DNA from: Morchella semilibera | Lineage: Eukaryota; Ascomycota; Pezizomycetes; Pezizales; Morchellaceae | Assembly: GCA_009192285.1 (NCBI GenBank) | Contig: CM018606.1 | Location: 796,081 to 860,080 of the forward strand | Length of the DNA stretch: 64,000 nt | Reading direction: 5' to 3' | In this document: in pieces, positions 37,223 through 47,908 of the stretch | Layout: the number at the start of each line of letters is the position of its first letter | Position numbering within the stretch: position 1 is the stretch's first letter | Program-made: the position numbers and the translations under genes | The notes under the pieces: model-generated | Database searches by the model: none | Seen by the model: only the letters and a program-made list of their open reading frames with translations | What the model was told of the DNA's origin: nothing

Positions 37223-38061
37223 GTGTGTAGTAGTTGTTACCGGGGAACGTTTCTGGGGGGGGGGGGGGACGCGTACTGATCGACTGCTGACCTGCGCGCG
37301 GGTCTAGAACCCTGGGGATCGGAGTTTTATCACACGACCAGGACGCCGTGTTTCGCTCTTCTGATCTTTCGATGTTTGTTTCAGTTTTTTTTGCACCTGG
37401 GCGACTGACTGACTGCCAGTGGGGTCTAGGCATGATATGATTTAAAATCTGCCTGCCCCGCGCCCCCCATCTCACACATCGCCGGGATTTTAAGTGAGAG
37501 TAACTACCGACAGGCATAAGACCCCGGTTTTAATGCCACAAGATTTACGCTTCAACTCTCCGGCACATATGTAGCTTAAACTTCTAGTTTTAATTTTTTA
37601 TTTCAACTCTAGTAACTTCAGCAAAGGAGGGAATTTGTTATAACCTCCGCTCCTTATAAACCATAGTAAGGATAACCGGAGCACGAAGCAATAACTAACC
37701 TACCCGACAGATGGATAGAGTGGGTAGAGATCCGGATCTACAACTTACGATGGACACTAGATCATCATATTGTGCATACAGCCAGCCAACTAAGAATCCC
37801 CAAATTCACAGCCCCGGACAAAAGAAAAGGGGAAAAGGAAAACCGAGAACGCAGCACGAGCAGAACCGAAAAAAAAAAAAAAACCGGAGAAGGACGATAA
37901 CAAAGAAAAAGGAGTATAGAGAGAGGGTGGGATTGAAAATCAATACCTAAACGTAAAAAACCTGAGAAGCCCATGACAAAAGAGCAGGGAATATCTCCCG
38001 CCATAATATATCACATGAGTCGGCGTAGACAGGAGAGTGGAGAAAAAATACAAGTACCGTC

Positions 38062-39110
38062 CTAAAAATTCAGAATTTTTTTGACGGCCTCCCTGCCTTT
38101 CTTCCCTGGCTGTGTGCCCACGGTGCCTGCATTCGCCGTCACTGCCGCCTCCGTGCTCTTCTTTTTGCGGGTGAAGCTTGGTTCCGGCCTGCTTGGCTTG
38201 GGCGGCCACTGGTCGTCACGCTTCCAGCCCTCAACAAGTGCATTGCAGAGGTGCTTCAAATTAATGGGAATTGGGGGCTGGGCGCCACCTAGACAGACCT
38301 TGGTGTAGATCTGGTCATATTCTGAGGGGCCAATGAGGGCGTAGAGTGGGTTCTAAATGCTGGTTAGAAGGGTACCAGCTAGCGGGGTACGAATTGGGGT
38401 GGTACATTTTTGAAGCGACTCTCACAGACCTGAACCTCACCGTCCTCAGTGGCCTGAGTCCAGGCATCGCGGCGGTGAGTCCAGAGCTTCAGCCCCTCGT
38501 TCCATTGCATATCTGCCTCCACTGCCTGGCGATGACGCTCCCTGATCTTGTCGGGCGTTGGGACATCATCGGGGCTCTCCCACATGTACCCATCCTCTTT
38601 CTCCCCCGACGTCATATCGACCTCGAAGTCGCTATCATCCTCACGGGGAACCCAGATCCCCTCCCGCGGCTGACTCTTCTTGGGCTTACGCCTCTTCACC
38701 GCTGGTGGTGGGGTAGTCGCACGGCGGTAGCTACTACTGCGGCCGACACCTCCAAGGGAGACTCCTCCGCCGTTGGCACCAGTAGGGCGAGAGTAATGGT
38801 GTGGGTCGTCGTCCTCATCGTCCTCATCATCGTCGTCCTCATCCAGGTCCATGTCCACGTCTAGGTCATCTTCCTCATCTGTAACCTCCTGCGCAGAGAG
38901 TCCACTAGGTCGCCAGGAGCCCAAGCTCCCCTCCCGTCGGCCATCGAGGAGCTTTGTCTTCTTTGGGGGTAGGGTGTATTCCCAGCCGACGGCGACGCCG
39001 TCAAGGATGGTCTTTGCAGAGTTGATTGCTTGGCTGCGTTGTTCCTTTGTGAGCGTTTCACCAACGGAGCCGGCTCCGAGACGGCGCCGAGTTGTGGGCA
39101 TGGCGGGCAT
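38062..39110 (-). CDS. Gag1-like clamp domain (DUF4050) protein
   Basis: Fungal protein of unsettled function carrying what I take to be the Gag1-like clamp/DUF4050 domain. Two exons, 39110-38430 and 38352-38062, joined across a 77-nt intron with a GTCTGT donor, give 323 aa. The N-terminal part has a conserved-looking segment around TKEQRSQAINSAKTILDG, then an acidic stretch of Asp/Glu near residues 80-105, a Ser/Pro-rich linker and a basic patch VKRRKPKKSQPREG that could be a nuclear-localisation signal. The domain proper spans about 195-295: WNEGLKLWTHRRDAWTQA, then NPLYALIGPSEYDQIYTKV, then IPINLKHLCNALVEGWKRD with QWPPKPS. The C-terminus is Lys-rich. The ATG at 39110 is followed by a second ATG three codons on. 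The family name is from memory of Pfam and should be checked. Confidence 0.82.
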
Positions 39111-40861
39111 CTCGTCGCTCGAGAAACAGGAGCGTGGGAGAAACGTGGTGGAGGGTTTTGGGGGGGCCGTTGTGGGAGATGTTTCAGATGACTGGCCGTT
39201 GGGTTTTATTTAGTCGGAATGAAGAAAAAAAAATGGAGCTAATGAACTAGTGACGAATGGTGATGGGAGGAGAAAGGAAAACGACGACAACGAAGAGGAG
39301 GGGAAATTCGGGAGTAGAAGTGGCAGGTGATGAGCACAAGAGAGAGAGAGGAAGAGAGGAAGAGAAAGAGAAAAGAGAGAGAGAGGAAAAGAGAGAGAGA
39401 GTGGATTACGATCGATAGAGAGCTCTATATTAATCTGAAACGTGGTATTCCCATGTCGCTGCGAATGCAAGAGCGGATTTACCCCACATTTCAGCCGTCT
39501 GGCTTTTTCTTTTACTCTGCTGTGTCTTCTCTAACTTTTTTCTGACCCCTGAGTGAAGGGTGCATTTACTTGCTCACCTCACCTCACCCTCTCACCACCC
39601 CCTCCCAAGCCAAATTAACTGCTGCGACCCAGCATTGCGTTCTTTGAGAGATGGCGGATCTTGTTTTTTTTTTTTTTTTCCCGCATTGCTTCTCCAGCCC
39701 AGCCACCCCCCCACCCCCTTCCCCACCCACCCCAATCTTGCGCCCCGGTTATGCATCGCGATTGATACCCGCTCCCGAGAGAAAGAGAAAGAAGACTCCA
39801 AGCCTCGGCCTGCTAGTCTCGACCGTGGCAAAAGCTACGTTTTTTTCCTTCCCCGATACCCCTCGATATATAAGATCCTCGCCTGACGTTAAAGCTGTCG
39901 CAATCCAGGGCCCTTCTCGGCAAAATAAACTGGTCTGTGCACGTGACAGCGGATAAGGCTGAGACCCCGTGGGCCGTGACGAGCGAGGGGGAGGAAAGCT
40001 TAAGTGCTTTTAACTTGCCCGCCAATATAAAAATGGAGATTTTGCAGAGTTTATCTTCACTTCCGTCATATATGTATACTTATCCAGGCAATTAGGGGCG
40101 GAGGTTTCTCTAACTACAAGTAGATCCCAACTCCTGTTAAGTGTGCAATGAAAAGAACTATTGCATCAGAAGCAGGGATGGGCTGCGGAGTGGGACCAAG
40201 TGCAATGCAGGCCACCTGAGCTCATGATCTAATTACAAGCCTCCGATTCAACGTGACAAGCATCCGAGTTGAATTCGCGAGGCTCTGCTGTTCCACCGAT
40301 GCTGATGAGAATGCGGGTGGATCAAGTACTCTAGAAATCTTACTACATTAGGCACAAAAATCCCCCCGGTCCCAGTGTGGTGGGGATCGCAGCATTCACC
40401 TTGCCTAAGTGGTTGTATAATTTACTAATGAGGTCTCCTAAGTGGGTTCACGGTGTATATTACATGCACAAACAAGTCCACTCGGAGAACCTGCCTTCAT
40501 ACATAGAAATTGCACCCTCGTAGCCAACCTGGGGCGGTGGGCTGAGATGACACTCTATTGCAAGAGAATCATCTCTGGCCCGACCCTGTAAGCCTACGAG
40601 TGATGGGTGACAAGCAGTGACAGGCGGTTACAAGCTTATATGCAATGTATTAGTCTTATTTATCATCTGGTATCAGATACCTGACATGGTATTCGCAGGT
40701 GCATTCGCAACTTGCAACAATCTCGTACTAGATGCAACTGGATCCTCCTACTAGCATTCTTGCAACGAAATTTTAAAAGCACTTGTACAACCAAGTCACT
40801 CTCCACCGCCAGCCACCAATACTAAAAGTATTGACATCCTGTCCGCACCAAAACCGGAATT
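39111..40861. other. Intergenic between clamp-domain and CBM48-kinase genes
   Basis: The first 300 bases are purine-rich on the plus strand (GAGAGA tract 39340-39402), i.e. CT-rich on the coding strand of the minus-strand clamp gene, as expected for its promoter. The remainder, about 40000-40860, is AT-richer with no open frame of note and forms the 3' side of the CBM48-kinase gene. Confidence 0.5.
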
Positions 40862-43008
40862 CTAAGACGATTTAGATGCCGGCTTACCCTCTACCCATTC
40901 TTGTAAAACGAACTTCAAGACCCCTTTATTCATTGAGGCCTCCTTGACCGACGCCCATTCATACCCCCTCACGAGTTTAAAGACCATCGGAAGGCTTTTG
41001 AGAGCGGCCCTTCCAATGAAGGCCGGATGATGCTTACAAATCTCCTCAAGGAGAACCATTGGTAATAGCAGGTTTTCTTCTAAAACCAGCGATAGAAATG
41101 TTTCTTTTGTACAAGAAGGCACACGTCCTGTAAGATCGGTCCGATCATCGTTTGCATGGGTCACACATAGAAGCCCCATGATACTAGGACATTCAGCCTT
41201 GTATCTCGAGAGAGCTTTAGCGGGCCCAGACTCATACCAGTCAGGAAGCAAGCACATCCTGGGTGGACAAACAGCAGCCTGGATCGGTACAGATCTTGTA
41301 TTTTGCCAATCGAAAAGGTGTCCCGCGATTATAATATTATGTCGAGATAGGTCGGGATATTGGAGAATAAATGGGCCGTATTCATAGCGTGAACTAAATA
41401 GTTCATACAGCATAGCTCTCATCTGCCAAAGAGCCACAAACTCATCCATTTCAAACACCAAACCGTGGCTGAGAAGGTGACGATAGTACGCGGTGATAGA
41501 GTCAAGAGATCTAAAATGGTTGGCTGGTGGAAAATGCCTATCTCTTGGTGGGACATGAAAGGCTGCCACGATATAGTCTGTGAATGGTTTGCACCTATCG
41601 TAGATGCAAGGGCGGATGCCAAATTCTGCTTTGCTTGTCCTGATTTTGCGAGAATTGGGTCCCTTCTTAACCTGCCAAAAGAGTGTATTAAGGGTCAGAT
41701 ACCCGCATGCAGATAATGGATGTTCAGCTAGCTCCATCCGGTACATCATAATCTGTTTCAAGGTCTTCACAGATCAGTAAAGTGGTCCCGCCGGTTATTT
41801 AACTAGCTAGTAATAAAAATCTACGAGTGGATGAAATACCATGGATCTTGAATCGTCCAAGTCATTTGGAAACAGGGGCTCCTTCCAGGAATTGTCTAAT
41901 TGCAACCAAGAGGAGGTATTTCCAAGGTCCCCCAATAGGATGAATGGCCATCCAACTCTATTCTCAGCAATAGATTCCCAACTATTTCTGCCTAGGCCTG
42001 GCGATTCAATTTTTACTTCGGTTTCATCCCCTGTTGTTGGCTTTACAAAGCGTACATCATAGGCATATATTTGAGGTGCCGGAACTCTTGTATATTGATT
42101 GAGAAAACGCAATGTAGCGCATTCACTTTCCATCAGCAATTCTCTTTCAGAATTACTATAGGCTTTGGGGGGTTTATAAGGGAGCATCTTGTGATCAAAG
42201 TCTGTCGGAAACTTGGCTACCCAGACTTCTTTGGCTTTCTCTTCCTTCTCGTCATCGTAGACCCTATCCAGGATCCCACCAGTTATGTCACAGGCAGGAC
42301 AGTTCATATTGCTCTCTTGAATCTCCTCCAAGGGTTTATCTTCCGGTGATGAAAAACCGGACTGACCCTCCACTAGTTGAAAGCGTAAGAACACGATTTC
42401 GCTCCACGAGCTCGACATGGAGAAGGCTGATCGAGTAACATTAGGGCCGCTCTCATCAAATACACATTCAATCTGGCGTCCGTAGCCATCAATGCTTCCA
42501 TGGATAGAAAGAGCAAATTTGCAAAGAGCCTCCCGGTTGACGTTAGTAAGAGTAAGCATTCTACGGAGACGCCGCTCGCAGGAGTCATGGTAATCGGTGG
42601 CCTCCTCGAGTGTCCAGTAGTTGTTATCGGTACCAGATTCATCGGTGACCACAGGGAATTCGGGGTTCACCTTCCATACTGTGCCATCGATGATGAACTT
42701 TTCCATCTAAATTAACATCGTGACATAGCTAGAAGAGGAGGAGGAATCTAGACTTACTTTAAAGAAAATCTCGCCAAGATGCTTGTTTTCGCCCAGGAAA
42801 AGCAAGAACTCCCCATCCGGTTGACGCTCAAGTTCAAACCCAGGCTGGCTCCAACCTGATGAATCAAAGGTTACATGTACTGTCTTTGCATCACAAGCAG
42901 GCCTAAACGATAGTTTAGGTTACTCAACTTCTCACTTTCTTGGGTTCAGTGTATATACCAGCTAAAAGCTAAACGAGGACGATTCCCCCATTGAGGTGGA
43001 GATTCCAT
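40862..43008 (-). CDS. CBM48 (AMPK-type glycogen-binding) module fused to an APH-like kinase fold
   Basis: Four exons, 43008-42959, 42902-42758, 42697-41825 and 41764-40862, give about 656 aa. Residues about 10-92 fit a CBM48/AMPK-beta glycogen-binding module: RPRLAFSWPACDAKTVHVTF, SSGWSQ, IFFKFIIDGTVW, then PVVTDESGTDNN. The Trp residues expected to stack on glucan (W34, W73) are kept. From about 200 the protein resembles fungal aminoglycoside-phosphotransferase-like proteins: VWVAKFP (K227), ERELLMESECATLRFLNQ (Glu), VPAPQIYAYD, WPFILLGDLG, QYPDLSRHN (D494, N499) and FDWQ (D508). The usual His before the catalytic Asp is replaced by YP, and only eight residues separate N499 from D508, fewer than usual. 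Exon 3 could begin at 42706 instead, adding three residues inside the conserved FKFIIDG. Substrate unknown; possibly a glucan-targeted kinase or pseudokinase. Both domain calls are by eye. Confidence 0.8.
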
Positions 43009-44329
43009 ATCGCTGATTGAATGAAACTTGCTGTGTTATATTACCGTATGGTGAGAGAATATCAGTAATAGTTTAATGTTAAGTACAGAGGTGCTCTCGA
43101 GCAGATGACAGTTAAACATAGATACTAGGCAACTCCTTAGTTCTGATGGCTTCTCCACTATCATATAATCTATCACTAGAAAACTTAAAAAGAAAGCATA
43201 CGTACACTCGGGAGACAGTTGACACTACAAAAAGCGTGTATACGACGCTGCACTCTTGGCTGTTCGAGACCAATATCTCGTTCTTGTGGGTACTTCCCAA
43301 AGGCACTCAGGAGAAATCTCAAATTCGAAAAAAGGTGAGGGTACGTTCTCAAGAATCGGCTATTGTAATTATTAATGTTTCTGTGTTAATAAATGCAATT
43401 CTTGCTTATGATTACACACGCATTCAGTAACTGATAGCAGTACGTATCGGTCTCAGATTCCTTCATATTACTTATTATGTATGTGTACATGTATGTTACT
43501 ACATGTAGCCTCGGATATTAAACAGGACGACTCTCGGGGACTCGAAGGTGGACGGGTGATGACAGTAGTACATGCAGTCAAGCGGTTTTACGGGAATTAA
43601 GAGTGTTATGTCTACATGCAGTATTAACTTACCGTGTCACAATATAAACTGGGTGAAATATCACCAACCAGAAGCGCTCGAGAGATCCAAAATTAAGACA
43701 TTCTAGAGTCCTACATTACGTACGCAATCTCAAATCGTGGTTGTTTCACAGAGTCATTGATGATTCACATCCGAAACTAAACCATTTTGCATGTGACTAA
43801 AGTGGGCATGTATCCATCCATTAGACTACCCTACTAATCTAAAAGTCACAGATTGCGGATATGTGCGGGAATGAAGGTTTCGGCTAGGAATATCCGAGTG
43901 ATAGCTCGTGAAGGAATCACTCAAGTCCAAACATGTTACACAAAAGTATCTCTGAATTTATGTCTATTGATAGTAACGCATAAATTTGCAGATCTGCCGT
44001 GAAGATCCACGTGAATGGATGAACCCTAGTAAAGATTCTAGAAATCAAGAACCTGTTAGGGTTAGTGGCCGCCGCATTAGGAGTCAAATTACTTTTTATA
44101 CCCTCCTGACCCCTCGCGCCAAGACGTCTTCAGGTGAGGATAAAGACCTTCTGTTGTGATTATTAGAATTAGTGAGGTGTAGTAATGTAAGTGTGGACAG
44201 CTACATGCAGTAACTAAAGTATATGTATGATAATTTCTGAATCTAAGAAGGTACACTTCGATACAGAAGTATTTCTCCCTCTATCAATAAAGAGTCCTCT
44301 CCCAAAGCACACTAAACTGCCTAATACAT
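43009..44329. other. Intergenic, AT-richer spacer
   Basis: No gene is supported. It has two TACATGTA palindromes 14 bases apart (43486 and 43500), a telobox-like TTAGGGTTAG at about 44056-44065, and scattered ATG/TGA-rich sequence. It is upstream of the minus-strand CBM48-kinase gene and downstream of the minus-strand Btn1 gene. Confidence 0.5.
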
Positions 44330-45985
44330 TTAAGTTAACGTGCAATAATCTCTCCCTCTTGCATATTGGTATGAACAGAGGTAATGCTCTAATACTATGC
44401 TAATGAATCCAGCCACACAAATCCCACCTGAATCACTAACAGTAACAGCGCCGAGAGAAAACTCCCTCTCATCAGCTGGTACCTCATCAGTTATCTCTGC
44501 AAAAGTATTCACATACACCATTCCGCCCAACAACCCCTCCCAAAATATAACAAGAAAAATCAGCCATATGTTAGGGATGAAGTTGTACATTGCATGAAAC
44601 ACCAGGAATATTAGGTTCACACATTGCAGAAGTGCGGGCGGGTAGAGCTGGCGGAAGCGGATAAATGGAGTCGATGATCGGGAAATAAAAACGCCTGTTT
44701 GATAAATTGTGTTGTACATTGGGTAGGCATCACGGTACGCATTGAAAGGCATTTCAGCAAGTGGAAAAAGTAGCGTAGGCGCGACACCTAGGTTGATGGT
44801 GTACTCCGCAATGTAAACAAGAAGAAGGGGTAGCATGCTGTTTTAGAAGTTAGATTTGATTTTAAGCCACTCATACGCCACACTTTGGATTAGCTCAGAG
44901 GATGGGTAAGACCTACTAGGGAAAGAATAAATGTTTCGTTTTCTTGAAATTGGCTCTAAAGCCTTGCCATGCTGCCGTTGCATGTCTTAATAGGCCTTTC
45001 TCTTCGTGGGGGCTATTAACGGCAGGAAAAACAAGCCCACTAGCAGAATGAACCGATGTTGCCAATAGCGCAGCATCAGCATCATCTGCCTCTTGGATCT
45101 CTTCGCTGTTTACAGCGCCCTCGACAATTGGTTCATATCCGTCCCATTTCTGGCCTTTGATCATGTCTAGTGGCAGGATCATGAAGAACGCCAGAAGCAT
45201 GACAATTGGCAAGAACCCAAATGCCATCAAGCTCTCCCTTATGCCCCATCCAACCCAGCTTGTCGCGAAAACATACAACCCTGCGCCCAACAATCCAGCA
45301 GCGCCTGTTCCAGAAGACCAGAAAGGCACAGCAAACCGACCGTAGAAGTGCGTAAGGCCTAGAAATGATAGTTCCCCTCCACCAGACGAGATCGATGCCA
45401 ACACAACGCCAAAAAGCCTGGCAGGGAGTGATTCACCCCATGCAACTATTTGCATACCCACGAAGGCCAACATGACGAGTATCGGGATCCGAATACGGTA
45501 AGGGATTAAGTGGATGTAGTAGGGAGCTGTTAACTTGGTGATAAAAGAGGGTCCGACATCCGCGAGGAGAACGATAGCCTTTGGTAGACTAGGACCAACG
45601 AGATCAAGAGCTGCCGAGAGAATAATGACGTACAGGACATTGTTGATGCAACCTGAGCGCAACAGGGAGTTTAGTTGGGACGGATTCTAAAGCTGCTGAA
45701 ATCAGGAAGAGCCTCGTGAGAGATGACGTCATTGTTTACAGGAAGTTACAAGCAGCGAGGACGCGGTACTAATATGAAAAGAAGGAGAAAGGGGGGGGGG
45801 GGGGACTGACCAAATAACCAAAAGGCTACACAGACTCGAGGGTTGGCACCAATAAAGGCGGCTTTGATTCGAGATTTGTATGCTGCAAGACTTGATGAAG
45901 GGGCGCCAGGCACAGGTAACGAGAAGGATGACATCTGCGAGGCTCTAGCTGTTGTTACTCCTCGGGTCGGAGGTGTATCTTCCAT
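44330..45985 (-). CDS. BTN1: Battenin/CLN3 homologue, vacuolar membrane protein Btn1
   Basis: Polytopic vacuolar/lysosomal membrane protein; yeast Btn1 affects vacuolar pH and arginine handling, and human CLN3 is the juvenile Batten disease protein. Exons 45985-45811, 45652-44917 and 44837-44330 give 472 aa, close to the family's usual 400-480. Conserved stretches are intact: [10 protein letters not shown] joined to [19 protein letters not shown], then [62 protein letters not shown] and [12 protein letters not shown]. Around ten hydrophobic segments can be seen. A charged loop with an acidic stretch (about 260-300) sits mid-protein. Intron 1 contains a 14-base G-run right after its GTCAGT donor. 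The usual NQG of the YTINQG motif is NLG here. The first 45 residues are a Ser/Pro-rich cytosolic tail. Confidence 0.95.
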
Positions 45986-47908
45986 CGAGGAGGTAAGTCT
46001 CTGGGTAAAAGAACGGTAGGAAGATAAAGCTCACTCACAAGAGCAGCTTAAGCTTAAGGATGAGGAGTTAATGAAAGGGAAGAAATGTAGACTCGTCTCT
46101 CAAACGTGCAGAAAGCTTTGAAAGGGGTGGGGGGGTGTGAGGGGACGCGAAGACAATGCTCCTGCCCTTGCACAAGACCCACCGATAACCGCACACACAC
46201 TCTGCAGTGAGTCTGCACGGTGCTGTCATCCATGATCCCTTCCTCCCTTCCCCTCCCCTGTCTCACCCCAGAGGTCAGCAGTCGCGCCCTTGTAAAAAAA
46301 TAATAATAAGTAAAAAAAACCGCGCGATGGATGTCGGTCTGCCGAAAAGGTTTCACGATAGGTGCGAAATGTCACAGCCAATTAATTCTTGTTATTTACA
46401 TAAATACTCTATCTAGCCACCACCACCAATACAGTGCCATAAATACCAATCCGCTCAATCAGCTAGCCAACCAGCCTGTCGAAGACTGTCGGTCAGTAGC
46501 CAGACATCCATCCCGGCTCTCCAAGCTCTTCTTGCTCTTCGTGATATCCCGTGCAGCACCAAGCAGCAGTCACCGCTTGGCACACTCTACGTAATCTGCA
46601 CGATACGATAAGTAAAGCAATAAGAAAGTGATGGCTGCAGAGGCTGCAGGCGGAGATCGGCACTCGACTGGATGATGGAGAGGGAGGGACAGCGAAGAGA
46701 AACCAGCGCCAGGGCCACAACCGTGTTAGAGATGCTCGTTCGGGAAGGGCCTGAGAAGGTGTGGGGTCGCCCTAAAAGCCGTTTGCTGCGAATGCACTAT
46801 ATCCTTGGCAAAAACAGGGCCCCCCCCCCCAGCAAGCGACAGCTCCCTCTTCGGGGGTATTGGGGCCTGCCAGGGTTCGTGTTGCGGGCGCCGGGCGTGG
46901 AAAAAAGTCCATGGGCGATATGACATGGTTCATGGGCAAAAGTGTGCCATGATTATTTTATTATACTGAATTTAGCGCATACACATACTACAGAATCTGC
47001 TAAGGGACGGCGCAGACAAATCGCATGAAAACAGCGCGACAAATAATCTCTACGGAAGAGTTTCCTAGGGCCCGTAAATGTAAATGTATATATATGTGAA
47101 TGTGGTTTAGTGTTATTCATCACACGCCAGTGGTACAGAAGAGGAAGAAGAAGAGCGGCGGCAGTAGAAGTTATCGTGAGGGAGAGAGGAGAGAGAGGGA
47201 AGGAAGAAAGGAAGGAAGGAAGGAAGGAAGGAAGGAAGGAAGGAAGGAAGGAAGGAAGGAAGGAAGGAAGGAGGAGTGGAGGAGGGAGGGAGAGGGGGAG
47301 AGAGGGAGAAGGGAGGGAGGAAGAGTGAGAAACAGCAGTATCTATGTAATACTCTCTATCTAGTAGAGTAGTAGGGAAGGGCCGTCCACGGCAGAGTCCG
47401 TCGCCCTTGCTCGTAATCCCTCCATCAATCAATCGCTTGATCTCTCCGAGAGCCAGCTCACCACCGCATTCTGCCTTCTGCCTTCTCCCTCCTCCTTGGT
47501 GAGTGCATCTGTCTCGTGCGTGTGTAGTCGGCAGCTGTTGGTCTCCCACCCCCCCAATTCATCATTCTCCCTCACCCACCCTCACACGCTCCTCCTCCTC
47601 CTGCTCAGCAGAGAATCGAGATCTTCGACCATCTCTCTTGCTGCCGTCTGCCTACTTTCTTCCACTGCAAGTTCTCTGCATCTCGGTCACCATCGGGGAG
47701 TTTTTTTTCCCTCCCTTCTCCACCTTCTCCCCCTTCCATCTTTCTATTTTCCTTCTCCCTGGGGTTTCGTTTGAGTTTTTTTCTTTTGGATTTTCTTTTA
47801 TTCCTTTTTTACGAACCCCCTTCCTTCACGGTTTCCACGGCCTCCTGATCGCCCCGTATATTTGCCCATCCGTTTTTGCTACCGCGGATCGCGTTTTCGT
47901 CACCCCCA
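45986..47908. other. Divergent intergenic: Btn1 and Rxt3 promoters
   Basis: Upstream space for the minus-strand Btn1 gene and the plus-strand Rxt3 gene. It contains a GGAA microsatellite at 47202-47271 flanked by more purine-rich sequence to 47325, then a long CT-rich plus-strand leader (47555-47830) ahead of the Rxt3 start. No gene was found. Confidence 0.5.
47202..47271 (+). repeat. (GGAA)n tetranucleotide microsatellite
   Basis: About 17 nearly perfect GGAA units, embedded in a longer purine-only plus-strand tract (about 47178-47325). It lies some 640 bases upstream of the Rxt3 start codon. Confidence 0.9.

Larger units (their letters stand above)
34571..38061. other. Long gene-free stretch rich in simple repeats
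   Basis: Nothing in 3.5 kb supports a gene. Visible elements: poly-T at 34617-34636, GGCT repeats near 35012, GGAT repeats (35092-35111), GGAGAT repeats (35156-35190), a GGGGT tract (35241-35275), four TACATGTA sites (35291, 35724, 35781, 36019), a G-run (35453-35464), a C/A-run near 36120, telobox-like GGGTTAGGGTTAGG at 37209-37222, and a G-run at 37255-37268. GC-rich blocks alternate with AT-rich ones. Confidence 0.5.

Noticed and set aside
47100-47363. Arg/Glu/Lys-rich frames over the GGAA repeat
   Set aside because: They are translations of a microsatellite and lack any non-repeat sequence of note.
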